This document shows, in pieces, positions 1 to 10,405 of a stretch of 64,000 bases of DNA. Source of the stretch: Cololabis saira (taxonomy: Eukaryota; Chordata; Actinopteri; Beloniformes; Belonidae); contig NC_084607.1 in NCBI RefSeq assembly GCF_033807715.1, positions 17,284,941 through 17,348,940 on the forward strand, written 5' to 3'. The translations under genes and the position numbers were made by a program. The notes below the pieces were generated by a model. It did not search any database. It saw only the letters and a program-made list of their open reading frames with translations, and had not been told where the DNA came from. Position 1 is the stretch's first letter. Each line of letters begins with the position of its first letter.

Positions 1-940
1 GCCAGTGAAAATACAACTCAAATGTAACAGAGACCCTGCTTGTGTCCATCGTTTTTTGATCTCTTTTTATTCATTTTGGCTTTATTGACTTGTTTTTTAT
101 AAAGTACCGCTTCATCTATTTATGCCTCATTCTCAGAAAGATAGAAAACATACTTAGTGAGTCCATTAATTGGCTGGTTGAGGTGAGAAGAGAGATACAG
201 ACTTTGTTGTGATAAAAATAAATAAGAAAAGATGGGAGAATCTGTTTGCCTTTGTTTTGGTAATGAAAAAAAGGAAAAAAAAAGAAAGAAAATAAAGCAA
301 AAACACAGTGGGCGTGAAGATAAAGAAGGCTCAATTAAAATGTAATGATCTGAATTGTACCAATGCCTACACCATAAACACAACATTTTATTTAAGTGGT
401 GAGTACGCTCATTTTATGGGTGAGGTTGATTTTTTCTAATCTGATGTATTTGTGTGGGTGTAAGTTTGTCTGGTGTTATTTATATCAATCTGCTTTCCAT
501 GAGGCTTGTTTAAACTGAACGTTGCAGTTTATGGCCTCGTCAGACAGATGCTGTTTGGGATCTATCTAAAAAGCACTGACTTGTAAATCACTGCTAAAGC
601 CAGGGGCTTAGACTGCAGATTACAACTTTTGTCCTGCAGGTCATTGGTAGATAGTTTATAGGGAAGGGTAAAATATCCTGCCAGTGTAAAGTGCTACTTT
701 TGCTCCTGCCTCCTCCAGAACCACCTGTTGCAGAGATGCTGTGCTGAATGTATATGTGTCTGTTAACCTGAGAATAAAACTGTCTGAGGGACATTTTCAT
801 CTGCAGCAACCTGTTGCAGTCTGCTCACACACTGGCAGACTGCTGGTGAGCTGTGCCTCCCACTCTGAGGATGAGGATGCTTGTTGTTTACATGCACAGC
901 CAACACCAGCGTGCAAGTTTGTGTTTTCATATGTACTTAC
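1..940 (-). other. sdk2 intron 5 (partial)
   Basis: This is intronic sequence after the exon 5 donor, continuing off the left edge. I looked for the Ig domain 3 exon on the minus strand and did not find it. A-rich low-complexity sequence lies near 268-300. No repeat family or other gene was recognised. Confidence 0.7.
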
Positions 941-1074
941 TTTCCACGGTGAGGATGATGGACTGACTGGTTTTGTTCTCTCCATTCTTGTCATTGACCG
1001 CTTGGGAGTAGTAACGTCCGGCATCCGGGGCAACCGTGGACAGGATGACCAGCGTGTTGGCCAGAGTGATGGCA
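941..1074 (-). CDS. sdk2: sdk2 coding exon 5: second half of Ig domain 2
   Basis: The 134-base exon encodes [17 protein letters not shown], then [17 protein letters not shown] and [19 protein letters not shown] and QAVNDKNG match vertebrate SDK2 almost residue for residue. The usual second Ig cysteine is replaced by Ser (RYYSQ); mammalian SDK2 has Val there, so Ig2 again lacks the disulfide. NKT is an N-glycosylation sequon. The acceptor is GTGTGTCAG after a T/G-rich tract and the donor is GAAA/GTAAGT, leaving phase 1. The next exon should start Ig domain 3, but it is not within the remaining 940 bases, so the gene runs off the left edge. Confidence 0.95.
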
Positions 1075-3292
1075 CTGACACACCAAAACACACACAGACA
1101 TACATTAGTGAGAACACTGATGTGCTGTACATCCACTCCTGAAAGTTTCACTTAACTACAGCCTGGAACTAAAAGTACACTGCTAGTTTGGCTTCAGGTA
1201 AAATAGTCATCATAAGTTAGCTCTCTTGTTGCAAAATGTGTCTCCAAATACACAATAGTCCAAGCACACGTGCATTCATAAACACACACATAAACCCACT
1301 CGGACCATTACACTACTGGATAGTTGTTTCTTACAGTCAATAAACCCTTAGAGTAAACTGGCAAACATGCATGCCCATAAATTATGTCTAAAAAGAAGCA
1401 CACAAAGGCATTTTTTATGAGCACTTCCATCTATAATGTACCACAGGGTCTTAAAGGAATCATTCAGACGTTTGCTTGCTATTTTGTAGTATACAGTACT
1501 ATAAAGTCATCTGTAAATTCTGTATAATCTAGGAGATTGCTGAAAATTATACCAAATAACTTTTAGTTAAAACAAAACAACAAAAACAATTCCTTAAGAT
1601 GCTCATTTGTCTGCCTACACAGACAAATAAATTAGTTTTATAGCAGTGGCTTACGATACAAAATAAACTTGTATATATGATGTATATTTGTAAGATTGAA
1701 GCGAGAGCACAGTCTGCTCCAGTGAAAAATTATTCATACTGTAGGGAAGGTTAGCAATATGTCTAATAGCACCTGTAACCACCTTAGACTAACTATGATG
1801 TACTTTAGCAACATGATTGTACATTAGCTTGAATGATCTCTGTCTCTTGCACCTTAAATGGATTTTATTTGTCTAACATTAAATACATCTCAACGGTTGC
1901 GCCAAGTTGCACAGCATAACAGACATACTCTGCATAACAATTCAATGTACCATAAACTCCCTTAAGAAATTTAAGCTGTCCTTTACAATCCCTCCTGCCA
2001 TCGCCGTGGAGCAGCAGCAGTGGCTGAAAGCCAGTAGAGCTGATAGTCCAAGATGTTTGTGAAGAGACTTTTAAATGAAAGTTGACGCTAAGCATGTGGC
2101 CAGATTAGGCTCCTCTTATATCTGCCACCATCTGCTTGATCGGTGTAGGATAAACACTTCTAGACAATTAGGTGCTGCAGCTCTCTCAGAGTCAACAGAA
2201 ACTCGCAGAAATAGACAAATACCCATATGCACGGGGACCCGTGAATATCAATGTGGCATCACACAAAGCAAGCAAACAATCAGTAAATGCAGTGCCTGCC
2301 AGTTCCCGTCGTTGTCACTGAGCAAAGTTTCACTGCTTCACTGCTGATAAGAGTCAGCTGTTTCGCTGCCAGCTCTGGATTTTAATTTTATTATCATTTA
2401 TTATCATTATTAGTCATTAGCTTTCATTTACTTTTTTTTTTTCTTTTCTTTTTCTAAAGGCAAATGACACATGCATCAAACCCAAGCAAGAACGTGCAAC
2501 CCCGGGTGAAACTCCTCTTAACAGCCATGACAGCGTACAGCTGGCTGCTGAATAATATATGAGGAGGTAGTTTCTGAGGCATTTTGTGAACTGCCTACCT
2601 CTATTTGTCTGGATCGCAAAATTAATCTCAGGTGATTGCCTTCACAGTCTCGCCTCAGGAAAATTGCATATCTGAATAGACGTGTATGCAACAAACAACC
2701 AAAGCGAGAGAGAAAAAAACAAACTGCCACACACAGGCAGGCAAACTGAGCGTGGCTCATGTAGCCATGCAGTCACCCGTTGAACCCCCTCATGTATAAA
2801 TCCAGCCTCAAACTTATTCTTCTCACATGCACAGACACATACAAACACACACTCTAAAATCCAAGCAGGGGTGTGAGCTGCCAGTCAATCATATCATCAA
2901 TTGAGGCCTTTTGTCCAATTTTGTCTAATTGGTTCCCCTGCTGCCTGCTCTATCTCTACCCTTCAATCATTCCGCCAGCAAAGTCAATAGGGGTAGATAT
3001 AATAACCCATTTTATCACTGAGAGGTGATTCAGTGATGAACACACGTCCTTCGCCAACATTCCCTCATCACATATTCTGCTAAACTTCACTCGTGGCATG
3101 AGGTGGGGTGGGGGGCATTGGAGAAAATCTGTGAGCAATGCTGAAGTTCTTAGAGTTCTCTGATGAGAGAGAAATTCTGCTTCAGCATTCATCACTAACT
3201 CCTTTATGAATGCACTTGCTCGAAGTGAAGTGCACTCGTGCTCCGCTCACACCAAAGAAAATGGAGCTGGGGTGAATGTACAGTATACTTAC
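1075..3292 (-). other. sdk2 intron 4
   Basis: This 2,218-base intron lies between Ig domain 2 exons 4 and 5. It is AT-rich with short A/T tracts, including a T/C-rich run near 2430-2457, and scattered CA dinucleotides. I see no mobile element with clear ends and no other coding sequence. Confidence 0.75.
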
Positions 3293-3440
3293 ATACGGCT
3301 GCTTGAGGGAATCTTGCGACCATCTCTGAACCAGGTGATCTGGGGCCTGGGGAAGCTGTGTATCCGCGGTGCATGGACGAGAGCACCGTCGCCTTGGGAT
3401 ATGGTCTGAGACCTCTCGCTCTCCACAAAACCACCCATGT
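3293..3440 (-). CDS. sdk2: sdk2 coding exon 4: first half of Ig domain 2
   Basis: The 148-base exon encodes (Y)[16 protein letters not shown], then [16 protein letters not shown] and [25 protein letters not shown] is highly diagnostic of SDK2; SDK1 has a Glu-Gly-His version. There is no cysteine at the usual first Ig position (GALVHAPRI), which agrees with the family: Ig2 of sidekicks lacks the canonical disulfide. The acceptor is TTTGCAAG with a pyrimidine-rich tract upstream. The donor CGTAT/GTAAGT is near consensus. It leaves phase 2, and T from exon 5 completes Ile. Confidence 0.96.
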
Positions 3441-3651
3441 CTTGCAAACGTAAGAATAAAGTGAGAAATTGAAACAGAAAAAAAGGAGAACTTACTATAA
3501 AATGCATGTCGACAAAAAATATGAACATAAGTATTCCAGGCAGTAATGTCCTCCTTTACTCATTGATAAGATTCACTGATGTGCTTTGCTTTCACAAAAA
3601 GAGTATCCTTCCCCTAATCTGAACGAACCATATAAAGAAAGCAGAACTCAC

Positions 3652-3758
3652 AGGCAACCTGCACTTCAGTGCTGCACTGCATTATCGCACCCACTCTGTT
3701 TCTCACGATGCAGCGGTAGTGGCCAGCGTGCGACTGGTCCAGCGAGGGGATCAGGTAC
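3652..3758 (-). CDS. sdk2: sdk2 coding exon 3: second half of Ig domain 1
   Basis: This 107-base exon completes Ig domain 1. It encodes [16 protein letters not shown], then [19 protein letters not shown]. The HAGHYRC segment is the usual D/H-A-G-x-Y-x-C signature before the second Ig cysteine, which pairs with LTC of exon 2. The acceptor is CCCATTAG and the first base G completes Arg from exon 2. The donor is GCCT/GTGAGT, leaving phase 1, and exon 4 supplies AC to make Tyr. IMQC carries an extra cysteine where mammalian SDK2 has LLQR as I recall it. Intron 3 below it is only 211 bases. The exon was found by reading the minus strand directly, because its open frame is too short to stand out. 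Confidence 0.94.
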
Positions 3759-5334
3759 CTAATGGGCACACAAAGCACCAGCGCGATTAGTCATCATCAG
3801 CATGACAGACAGCGACATTTGTCATCTTGGCGCTTTTATCACCCAAACTCAGGAAGCTAAATTAATTGAGATGTTTCACAGAACACCTTAAACATCCTGG
3901 ACGGCATTGCACTTAAGATGTAATGCCGTCCAGAAATGTTTGGAAATAAAATAACAAATATAGGAAAACTAGAAGGAGAGATAACAGAGCATTGCTGATG
4001 TGTGACTTGGTGCTGATGTAATACTGTATGGTAGGTAGTAAACCACAGACAGGAGATTGGATCTTTTTTTTTTTATTTCATATTTTTTACAAAGACATGG
4101 TTGAGTTTGTGACGTTCAAGACTCAAAACTCCCCTCACGGCTATCCTGCATCTTCACTTCGCTCCATCAAATCATACAAGCACTTGTCAAACGTTTGCAA
4201 CGGCCTCAGTCTGCCGACTCCGACAGGCATTGATGTTAAATGATGTGTGGGAAAAGCTAGCTAGATAACCCGAAAGCGTAATCCTCTTTTATTGCTTTGC
4301 TGCAGCCACTTCGGCGTGTGGCGTCTACCACAGCCGTGCCCTCCCTACTCTGCAATTTGGATGTGGAGAGAGTTGGTGGTGGTGGTGGGGCGGGTGTTCT
4401 GATTAAATGGATTCCAGTTCTCCTCTTTGATCAAGGCTGGTGAAGAATAATAAGCAGAGGGCTGGCCTGCAAGGAAGACCCAGAGACTAAGCCAAGTGAG
4501 AGCAGCCAAATACTGAGGAAAGACAGGGAGAAAAGACGAAGATGAGGACGGGGGGGCAGGGATGTGAGAGAGATAGAATAAAAAAAAACAAAACAGGGTA
4601 GAGATGCTGCGGGAGTGTGTTTGAGTTACAGCAGTGATAGCAATCAGACAACTACACCTGAGAGTACCTGTCTATGTCTAAGGTTCTAGTCTTAGTGCGA
4701 ATAAATTCCTAACGAATGTGGCTTAGAAGGTGACTTTAGCTGTGGACAGGAACTTCTGACTTGCTGGGACACATAAAGAGTCGGCACGAGAGCAGGCTGA
4801 AGAGTTCTCTCGCCACAATATACTGTATGCAGTTTGAAAAAAACCCTCCAGCCTTGTGTTAAGAGACTAAAATATGTAATATAACACATCCAGAAGAACT
4901 GTACTGTCAGTGAAACAGCTTGTTACCGCGCGCAGAGCAAAGTAGCACACCCACACTGTACAAGATGAGGGAAAATACGGACTCTGTTATTCTATTACAA
5001 CAATGATGGTTTTGGCAAACGGTGAGAGAGCAGCAAAAAGACACGTTATGTGCTCACACCATTTCTAAATGTCGAAAACACTGTGAATTACAAATCAGAA
5101 CGAATGTGAAATTCCCTGAATGCTGCATGTTAGCTTTCAAGGGAGATATACAGCCAAATCAGTGCTGAATAAATCCATGGAAATTAGTCTGGAATATGAA
5201 TAAGAATGAGCAATTGTATCATTAGGTACAATTAAATGCTGTTAAAATGCCTTTGTGTGGTGAGATAATTACAGTTGATGAACAAAGGAATTGATAATAG
5301 CGTTAGTTTGAGCATGCAAGGTCAAATTCCTCAC
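3759..5334 (-). other. sdk2 intron 2
   Basis: This 1,576-base intron splits Ig domain 1. It contains an imperfect inverted repeat at 3890-3941 (listed separately), a GGTGG-rich patch near 4372-4395 and an A-rich patch near 4578-4592. Nothing else was recognised. Confidence 0.75.
3890..3941. repeat. 52-bp imperfect inverted repeat in intron 2
   Basis: CTGGACGGCATT (3897-3908) is the exact reverse complement of AATGCCGTCCAG (3922-3933). The pairing continues outward (AAACAT with ATGTTT, one mismatch between) and inward with two G-U pairs and one mismatch. RNA from either strand would fold into one hairpin of about 25 pairs with almost no loop. It could be the relic of a very small inverted-repeat transposon or a hairpin RNA. 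No function is established. Confidence 0.6.
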
Positions 5335-5494
5335 CTGTATTCCAAGGAGAAACGCGTAAGCTCGGTACCATTGTAGAGCCATTTGAATTCCAGAGGCCAG
5401 CTCCCCTCCGCCATGCAGGTTAGGACCAGGCGGTTCCCCTCCAGGTGAACCTGGGTCTGAGGAGGCTCCATCTTAAAATAAGGCGGGACATCAT
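5335..5494 (-). CDS. sdk2: sdk2 coding exon 2: first half of Ig domain 1
   Basis: The 160-base exon encodes [20 protein letters not shown], then [17 protein letters not shown] and [17 protein letters not shown]. It holds the first Ig-fold cysteine (LTC), the core tryptophan (FKW) and an N-glycosylation sequon (NGT). CMAEG and FSLEY match vertebrate SDK2 rather than SDK1, which has CLAEG and a Ser-Ser-Glu-Tyr version; this comparison is from memory. The acceptor reads CTCGGTAG before ATGATG, and the donor is TACAG/GTGAGG. It enters in phase 1 and leaves in phase 2. Intron 1, upstream, is 52,774 bases. In the family, the N-terminal Ig domains carry the homophilic binding surface that sets adhesion specificity. 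Fish carry sdk2a and sdk2b; I cannot say which this is. Confidence 0.96.
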
Positions 5495-8400
5495 CTACCG
5501 AGAGGAGAAATAGAGGAAGGGGCACAAAGCTGAATGATACAAGAAGGCAAAATGACAAAGAAGTGTGACGAGAGAGAAAGTGAAGTAGTGAGTGGGGGTC
5601 GTTAGTAGAAATTGAATATGTGATTCAGTAAGTGCTCCGAGGAGACTTGCAACACAATTTCAGCAGTTTGCAGGAAATAAGGGCTCAGAACAAGCTATTT
5701 CAATTTTTCTTCTGCACTGATTGGGAACTTGAAGGTCAACAGAAAACATTGCCAAAAAGTACATGGAATAAGTTGCCACGGCGAAAGCAGCTTATTCTTT
5801 TTCTTCAAATTGAAATGCACTGGCGAGGAGGTGGAAGAGCAATTTGCACAGAAGACGTGTAAATGAACACTTCCATACCTCTAAACTGCTAAAAGGGGAT
5901 GGGGATGGAGGTGGAAATGGAGAGAGGATTGAAGCAGGAGCAGTCAAAGCAGATGGAGAAAATATAGGAATAAAGAAAAAAAAAAGGAAAGCAATTTGGG
6001 TAAGGAGAGACTGAGAAACTAGGAAGCCATGGGAGGCAACAGAAAACAGAAAGTTTCCCCTTCTTAAACCCCCTTCTGTGACAGGATGAGTTATACTCCG
6101 TGCCTCCCTTCATTTATCTTTATAGTTCCCTAATGCAGCCAGATTATACAGGCCTTGTGCGCAACACTGCACAGAGCCAGTGAAACCACAAAGAGCCTTA
6201 AAGGTGATGCACCAAGTCCAGGGCTGAGTTCGGAGACAAAGTGCTTTCATTTGAGCAGATGAAAAAGGCATGATCGGACATATTGATCCGTCTGTCTCGC
6301 CAGCCACGGGCAACACTGAACCAATTGTGCCAGTGTTTGTGGCGGTCTAATTAAAGTCTGAATTAATAGTTGCAGCAAGTTACTAATGCCTGAAGCAAGC
6401 CTTGATCTAAGTCTGCCACGCCAGCTGAATCCTTCTCATGGCTGATCACTGGTGCTTTTCTTCCTTCCCACACCCATAAGAAAGTTCACACCCAAGATTT
6501 ATGAGAGTGGATGCAGAGGATGGTGTGGCGGAACTGGGTGAATGTAAGGGCAGCCTTGCCAACCAGAGAAAGGGACAGAGAAAATTGAACCTGATTGAAA
6601 CTGTAAACAATAAAAATGGCTGTGGACCTTTGTGTTTCCCATAGGCAGCCATCCGTGCACCATACAAACATATCTAATAGAACACACATTCCTATCATTG
6701 CTTTCAACAGCTACCACTCATAAAAGGGTAAAAACAACCATTACATCAATGTCTGTTTCAAAAACCAGTCCTTACATTTTTTTATATTATTTTTGCTTTG
6801 GCAACCACAATCCTTCACTTCCCGACTTATGTGTTTTGTCTGACACCCTTGCATGAACTTCTCAAAAACAAACACTATCAAATCCAACAGTCAAATGATC
6901 CATGTCTGAGCCCAAATGGCGGAGCCCATCCTTGTTTTCCCCAGGCACAAGCTTCCGGAGAGGCGGCTCTGTTGTAATTCCATCTACAAGTACATGCATT
7001 TGTACCTGACACACACAAGCGCACGCTGACATGCACTCGCATGCGCAATTCCAAAACCTTCATTTATGGCCGACCACACACACAAGCAACAAGCGACCGC
7101 TTCCAGCTCAATCGGGGGGTTTGGTGGCTACGAGCACTTAGTGGTGCTGCTCCATCAAAGAGAAACCATTAGAGACCTGCGCATGTAAAACCTAGACACA
7201 TCGATCGCCATCCCAGGCAAGGAAAACACATAATACCGACTTACTTGATTTAAAATCGTGGAAGATGGAATTGAATTCCCTGTATTCACCACTGTGGTTG
7301 CTTGCTCTGGTTTTGTTCATGTGATCATATTCCTTTCTCCCTCAAATGACTGATTCATATGAAATCTGATGATAAATCCCGAGAAACTGATCTGTGACAC
7401 ATGAGACTAGCAAAGTCTATATCTTCAGAAACATGGAAGAAGAGAAAAAAGTCAATATTTAACGTCACACAAGAGCACAGAAACAAAAGCCGACTCTGTG
7501 TCATGGATCTCAAGAAAAAAATGACTCTCCTTGTAACACCCACATAAAGTAATCTCCTCTTTTAGACTCTCAGAACTTAAATGACCAAACCGTCAGCAGT
7601 ACTTACTGTTGAAACAAGAAAGGGCCGATTGCTCTGGACATTGGTCTCTGGGAACAAATGAGTTTCCAATGGAGACACTTGTTTTTGAAAGGATTATTTC
7701 TTTTCTTCAGGAGTCAGCCAATAAATAGAGGTGAATATATGTGCTGTGCATGCATATGTGAAGGTAGGAACGTCTGTGTCTATTTTTGCTCATGCAAATG
7801 TGAACTTTTACATGCATGCTGGACTGTAAAGTCTCATACTAATGCATCCCAGTGTGGTTTTATCATTACTAACGTGATCCAAACAATTACTACTATGCAT
7901 AGGTCTTGTAGATGCTTTCAGGTATGCAATTTTGCATGGTTCCGATAAACAAATAACATGCATCCATTTGATACAGCTGAGTGAGCGCACTGCATCAAGG
8001 TAAAGCTGACATTTATTCCTAAAAAAAAAAGACAGTGGTGGAGTGAGGAGGGAAAAGAGCCTGGAAGAAATGTGGCATCCTTCATTCCAGTGAAGAATGC
8101 AGAGAGAGTGTTCGTTTGGCAGCTACACGCTGTGCCCGCTGCAGGCTTCACTTCAAGATGGAAAGCTAGAACACAGTTCCTCTGGTTGAGAAACTCCCGC
8201 AGAGCTATGACCAGCGATAAGAGCCAAAAATGGAATCGGCAGATCTAGGGAAGACCAAAAACTGGCATGGGAGGACCAAGAGGGTTGTTAATGTGGTTGT
8301 AAGTGCAGAGGAGCACCCCCCAGCAGCCAATCTTCACCTCCACATCCCATTCACCACAGATATAAAAACACCTTATTCTAACCTGACAGCTGAGGTTGAA

Positions 8401-9679
8401 TGGTGGCGCGACTCCAGTCGGGTCCCCTGCCTGCATGTACAGAATTTTAATGGCTGTGAGACAAAGACCACAGGCACCGGGGCAGCTTTATATACCAAAG
8501 CCCATTGTGCTCTCCGTTGCACCATGCTGGCATGCAATCACACAGACAGCAGTCTCATTCGGCTTTTGTCTGGTATTTTCTCTCTTGCTTATTTTGCGGC
8601 TCACCTCCTAACCCAAGCTCCACTCCAGCATCAGACAGACCCTTCCTGCGCTCTGTTTAATCTTCAGGCACCTGCGTTCCAGCCTCTGTAACCATCTCCT
8701 GGCTGACACTTGCCACTGTATCACTGAGATTTAGCAGCAGTGGACAGTGGAGCATCAGCTAGTTAAAACATGTGACGGTCTCTTGTTATCCACTCTTACT
8801 CTTTCTCCATCCTTTACCTCACACACACACATATATATGCACATAACCTCCTGCTCTATCAGCCCACTCCAATTTATTTATCCCGTTGTACATCGTCATG
8901 TCACCCAGGAAAATTTACAGCTGTCATTTAGCCTCTCAGTTGGTGTTCAGTTCATGAGATGGGTCATGGCTAGCCCCTCTGATGGGGTTATGCAGCTGTC
9001 ATGGTACAGTAATAACCTTGGCCTAGTAATGTGTAGGTGAAAAAGTGAGGGTTGTGTTAGTAGATGGAGGCGAGTTAAAAGCATCTTGAACGCGGATGGA
9101 CCTCTTCCCTTATGAATAAACACTAACAGGAAAGAGATAAACCCACACTTGCGTAAGAGGTTGTCCTCGGACGTATATTTGTTGCAGTAAAAGTGGATAT
9201 GTAAATGCTAAGATCACACATTGAACCCTTTTAACAGAGACATTAATACACACAGACACAATCTCTCAAAACATGTACTTATACCAATGAAAACACAATC
9301 AGTTCTGAAGGTCAGAGTGACAAGCTGCTGTCACTGTGACAGCAGGTGATGATTTATACTCCATCTCTTCGGTGAGTCAGAAGGTAGGCAACATGAAAGG
9401 AAGGATTAGGAGAAGGAATGAATAAAGAAATACAGAAAGGAGGAAAAAACAGTGACGCTGAAACAGATGGAGAGGAGAATGCCAGGTTCAATGGTAAAAA
9501 CAAAGTGAGCTTTACAAACGACGGCGACTCAAGGGGATATGAACAACTGAAGAAAACGAAAAGAGGGAGGAAGTGTCCTCAAGGAAAAGGCAGCAAGGTG
9601 AAGTGACCTATTTCAGGAGAAGCCAAACAAGCAGGCCCAGCAAGGAGGCCGGGAATGGAGGTGGAGAGCCTCAGTGTTC
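5495..9679 (-). other. sdk2 intron 1, part nearest exon 2
   Basis: This is ordinary AT-rich intron with scattered short purine or CA runs. No element with terminal repeats and no ORF with a recognisable domain was seen. A GA-rich patch lies near 9395-9480. Confidence 0.6.
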
Positions 9680-9687
9680 CCCTATAT

Positions 9688-10397
9688 CAGGGGTCGGCAA
9701 CCCAAAATGTTGAAAGAGCCATATTGGACCAAAAACACAAAAAACTAATATATGTCTGGAGCCGCAATGAATGAAAAATGAAAAGTCTTGTATCAGCCTT
9801 AGAATGAAGACAACACATGCTGCATTATTCTATATTAGTTATAACTTGGGGAAGATTTTTTTTTTCATTATGCACTTCGAGAAAAAAGGCGAAATGTCAA
9901 GATTAATTTTGAAGTACAATCTTGAGAAAAAAGTCGAAATGTCAAGAAAAAAGTCGAAATGTTGAGAAAAAAGTCAAAATTTTGGGAAAAAAGTCGAAAT
10001 GTCAAGAAAAAAGTCAAAATGTTGAGAAAAAAGCTGGAATGTCGAGAAAAAAGTCGAAATGTCGAGAAAAAAGTCAAAATGTTGAGAAAAAAGCTGGAAT
10101 GTCAAGAAAAAAGTCAAAATGTTGAGAAAAAAGCTGGAATGTCGAGAAAAAAGTCGAAATGTCGAGAAAAAAGTCAAAATTTCGAGAAAAAAGTTAAAAA
10201 ATCGAAATGTCGAGATTAAAAAGAAGAAAGAAAAAAAGAGAAATAAAGGAAAAAAAGAAGAAAAAAGGAAAAAAAGAAAAAATGAAGAAAAAAAGGAAAA
10301 AAAAAAAGGTCAAACATTTTTTAAAAAGCTCCAGGAGCCACTAGGGCGGCGCTAAAGAGCCGCATGCGGCTCTAGAGCCGCGGGTTGCCGACCCCTG
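9688..10397. mobile_element. non-autonomous hAT element, 710 bp, with 8-bp target duplication
   Basis: The left end reads CAGGGGTCGGCAACCC and the right end reads GGGTTGCCGACCCCTG, an exact 16-base inverted pair. Both ends are flanked by CCCTATAT (9680-9687 and 10398-10405), an 8-bp target-site duplication diagnostic of the hAT superfamily. The subterminal parts contain AAAGAGCCATATTGGACC on the left and AGAGCCGCATGCGGCTC on the right. The interior is not transposase but a tandem array (listed separately) followed by an A/G-rich tract at about 10210-10310. The exact target duplication suggests the insertion is fairly young. Confidence 0.93.
9921..10200 (+). repeat. 20-bp minisatellite inside the hAT element
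   Basis: About 14 units of exactly 20 bases run head to tail. The unit is close to GAGAAAAAAGTCGAAATGTC, with variants such as AAAGTCAAAATGTT and AAAGCTGGAATGTC. The AAAAAA core is constant and the rest drifts, so units were duplicated and then diverged. The long open frames across it in several registers are a by-product of the repeat and are not genes. Confidence 0.95.
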
Positions 10398-10405
10398 CCC
10401 TATAT

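Noticed and set aside
594..721. Minus-strand frame after CTGCAACAG, beginning GGTTCTGGAGGAGG, as the next sdk2 exon
   Set aside because: The acceptor-like AG and a correct phase are present, but the peptide (SGSGGGRSKSSTLHWQ) has no resemblance to the Ig domain 3 start, and there is no good donor in frame.
8230..8691. 153-codon plus-strand frame
   Set aside because: The composition is unremarkable, with no recognisable motif; a frame of this length is expected by chance in 64 kb.
9868..10355. Lys-rich and Phe-Leu-rich open frames
   Set aside because: They derive from the 20-bp minisatellite; several overlapping frames are equally open.
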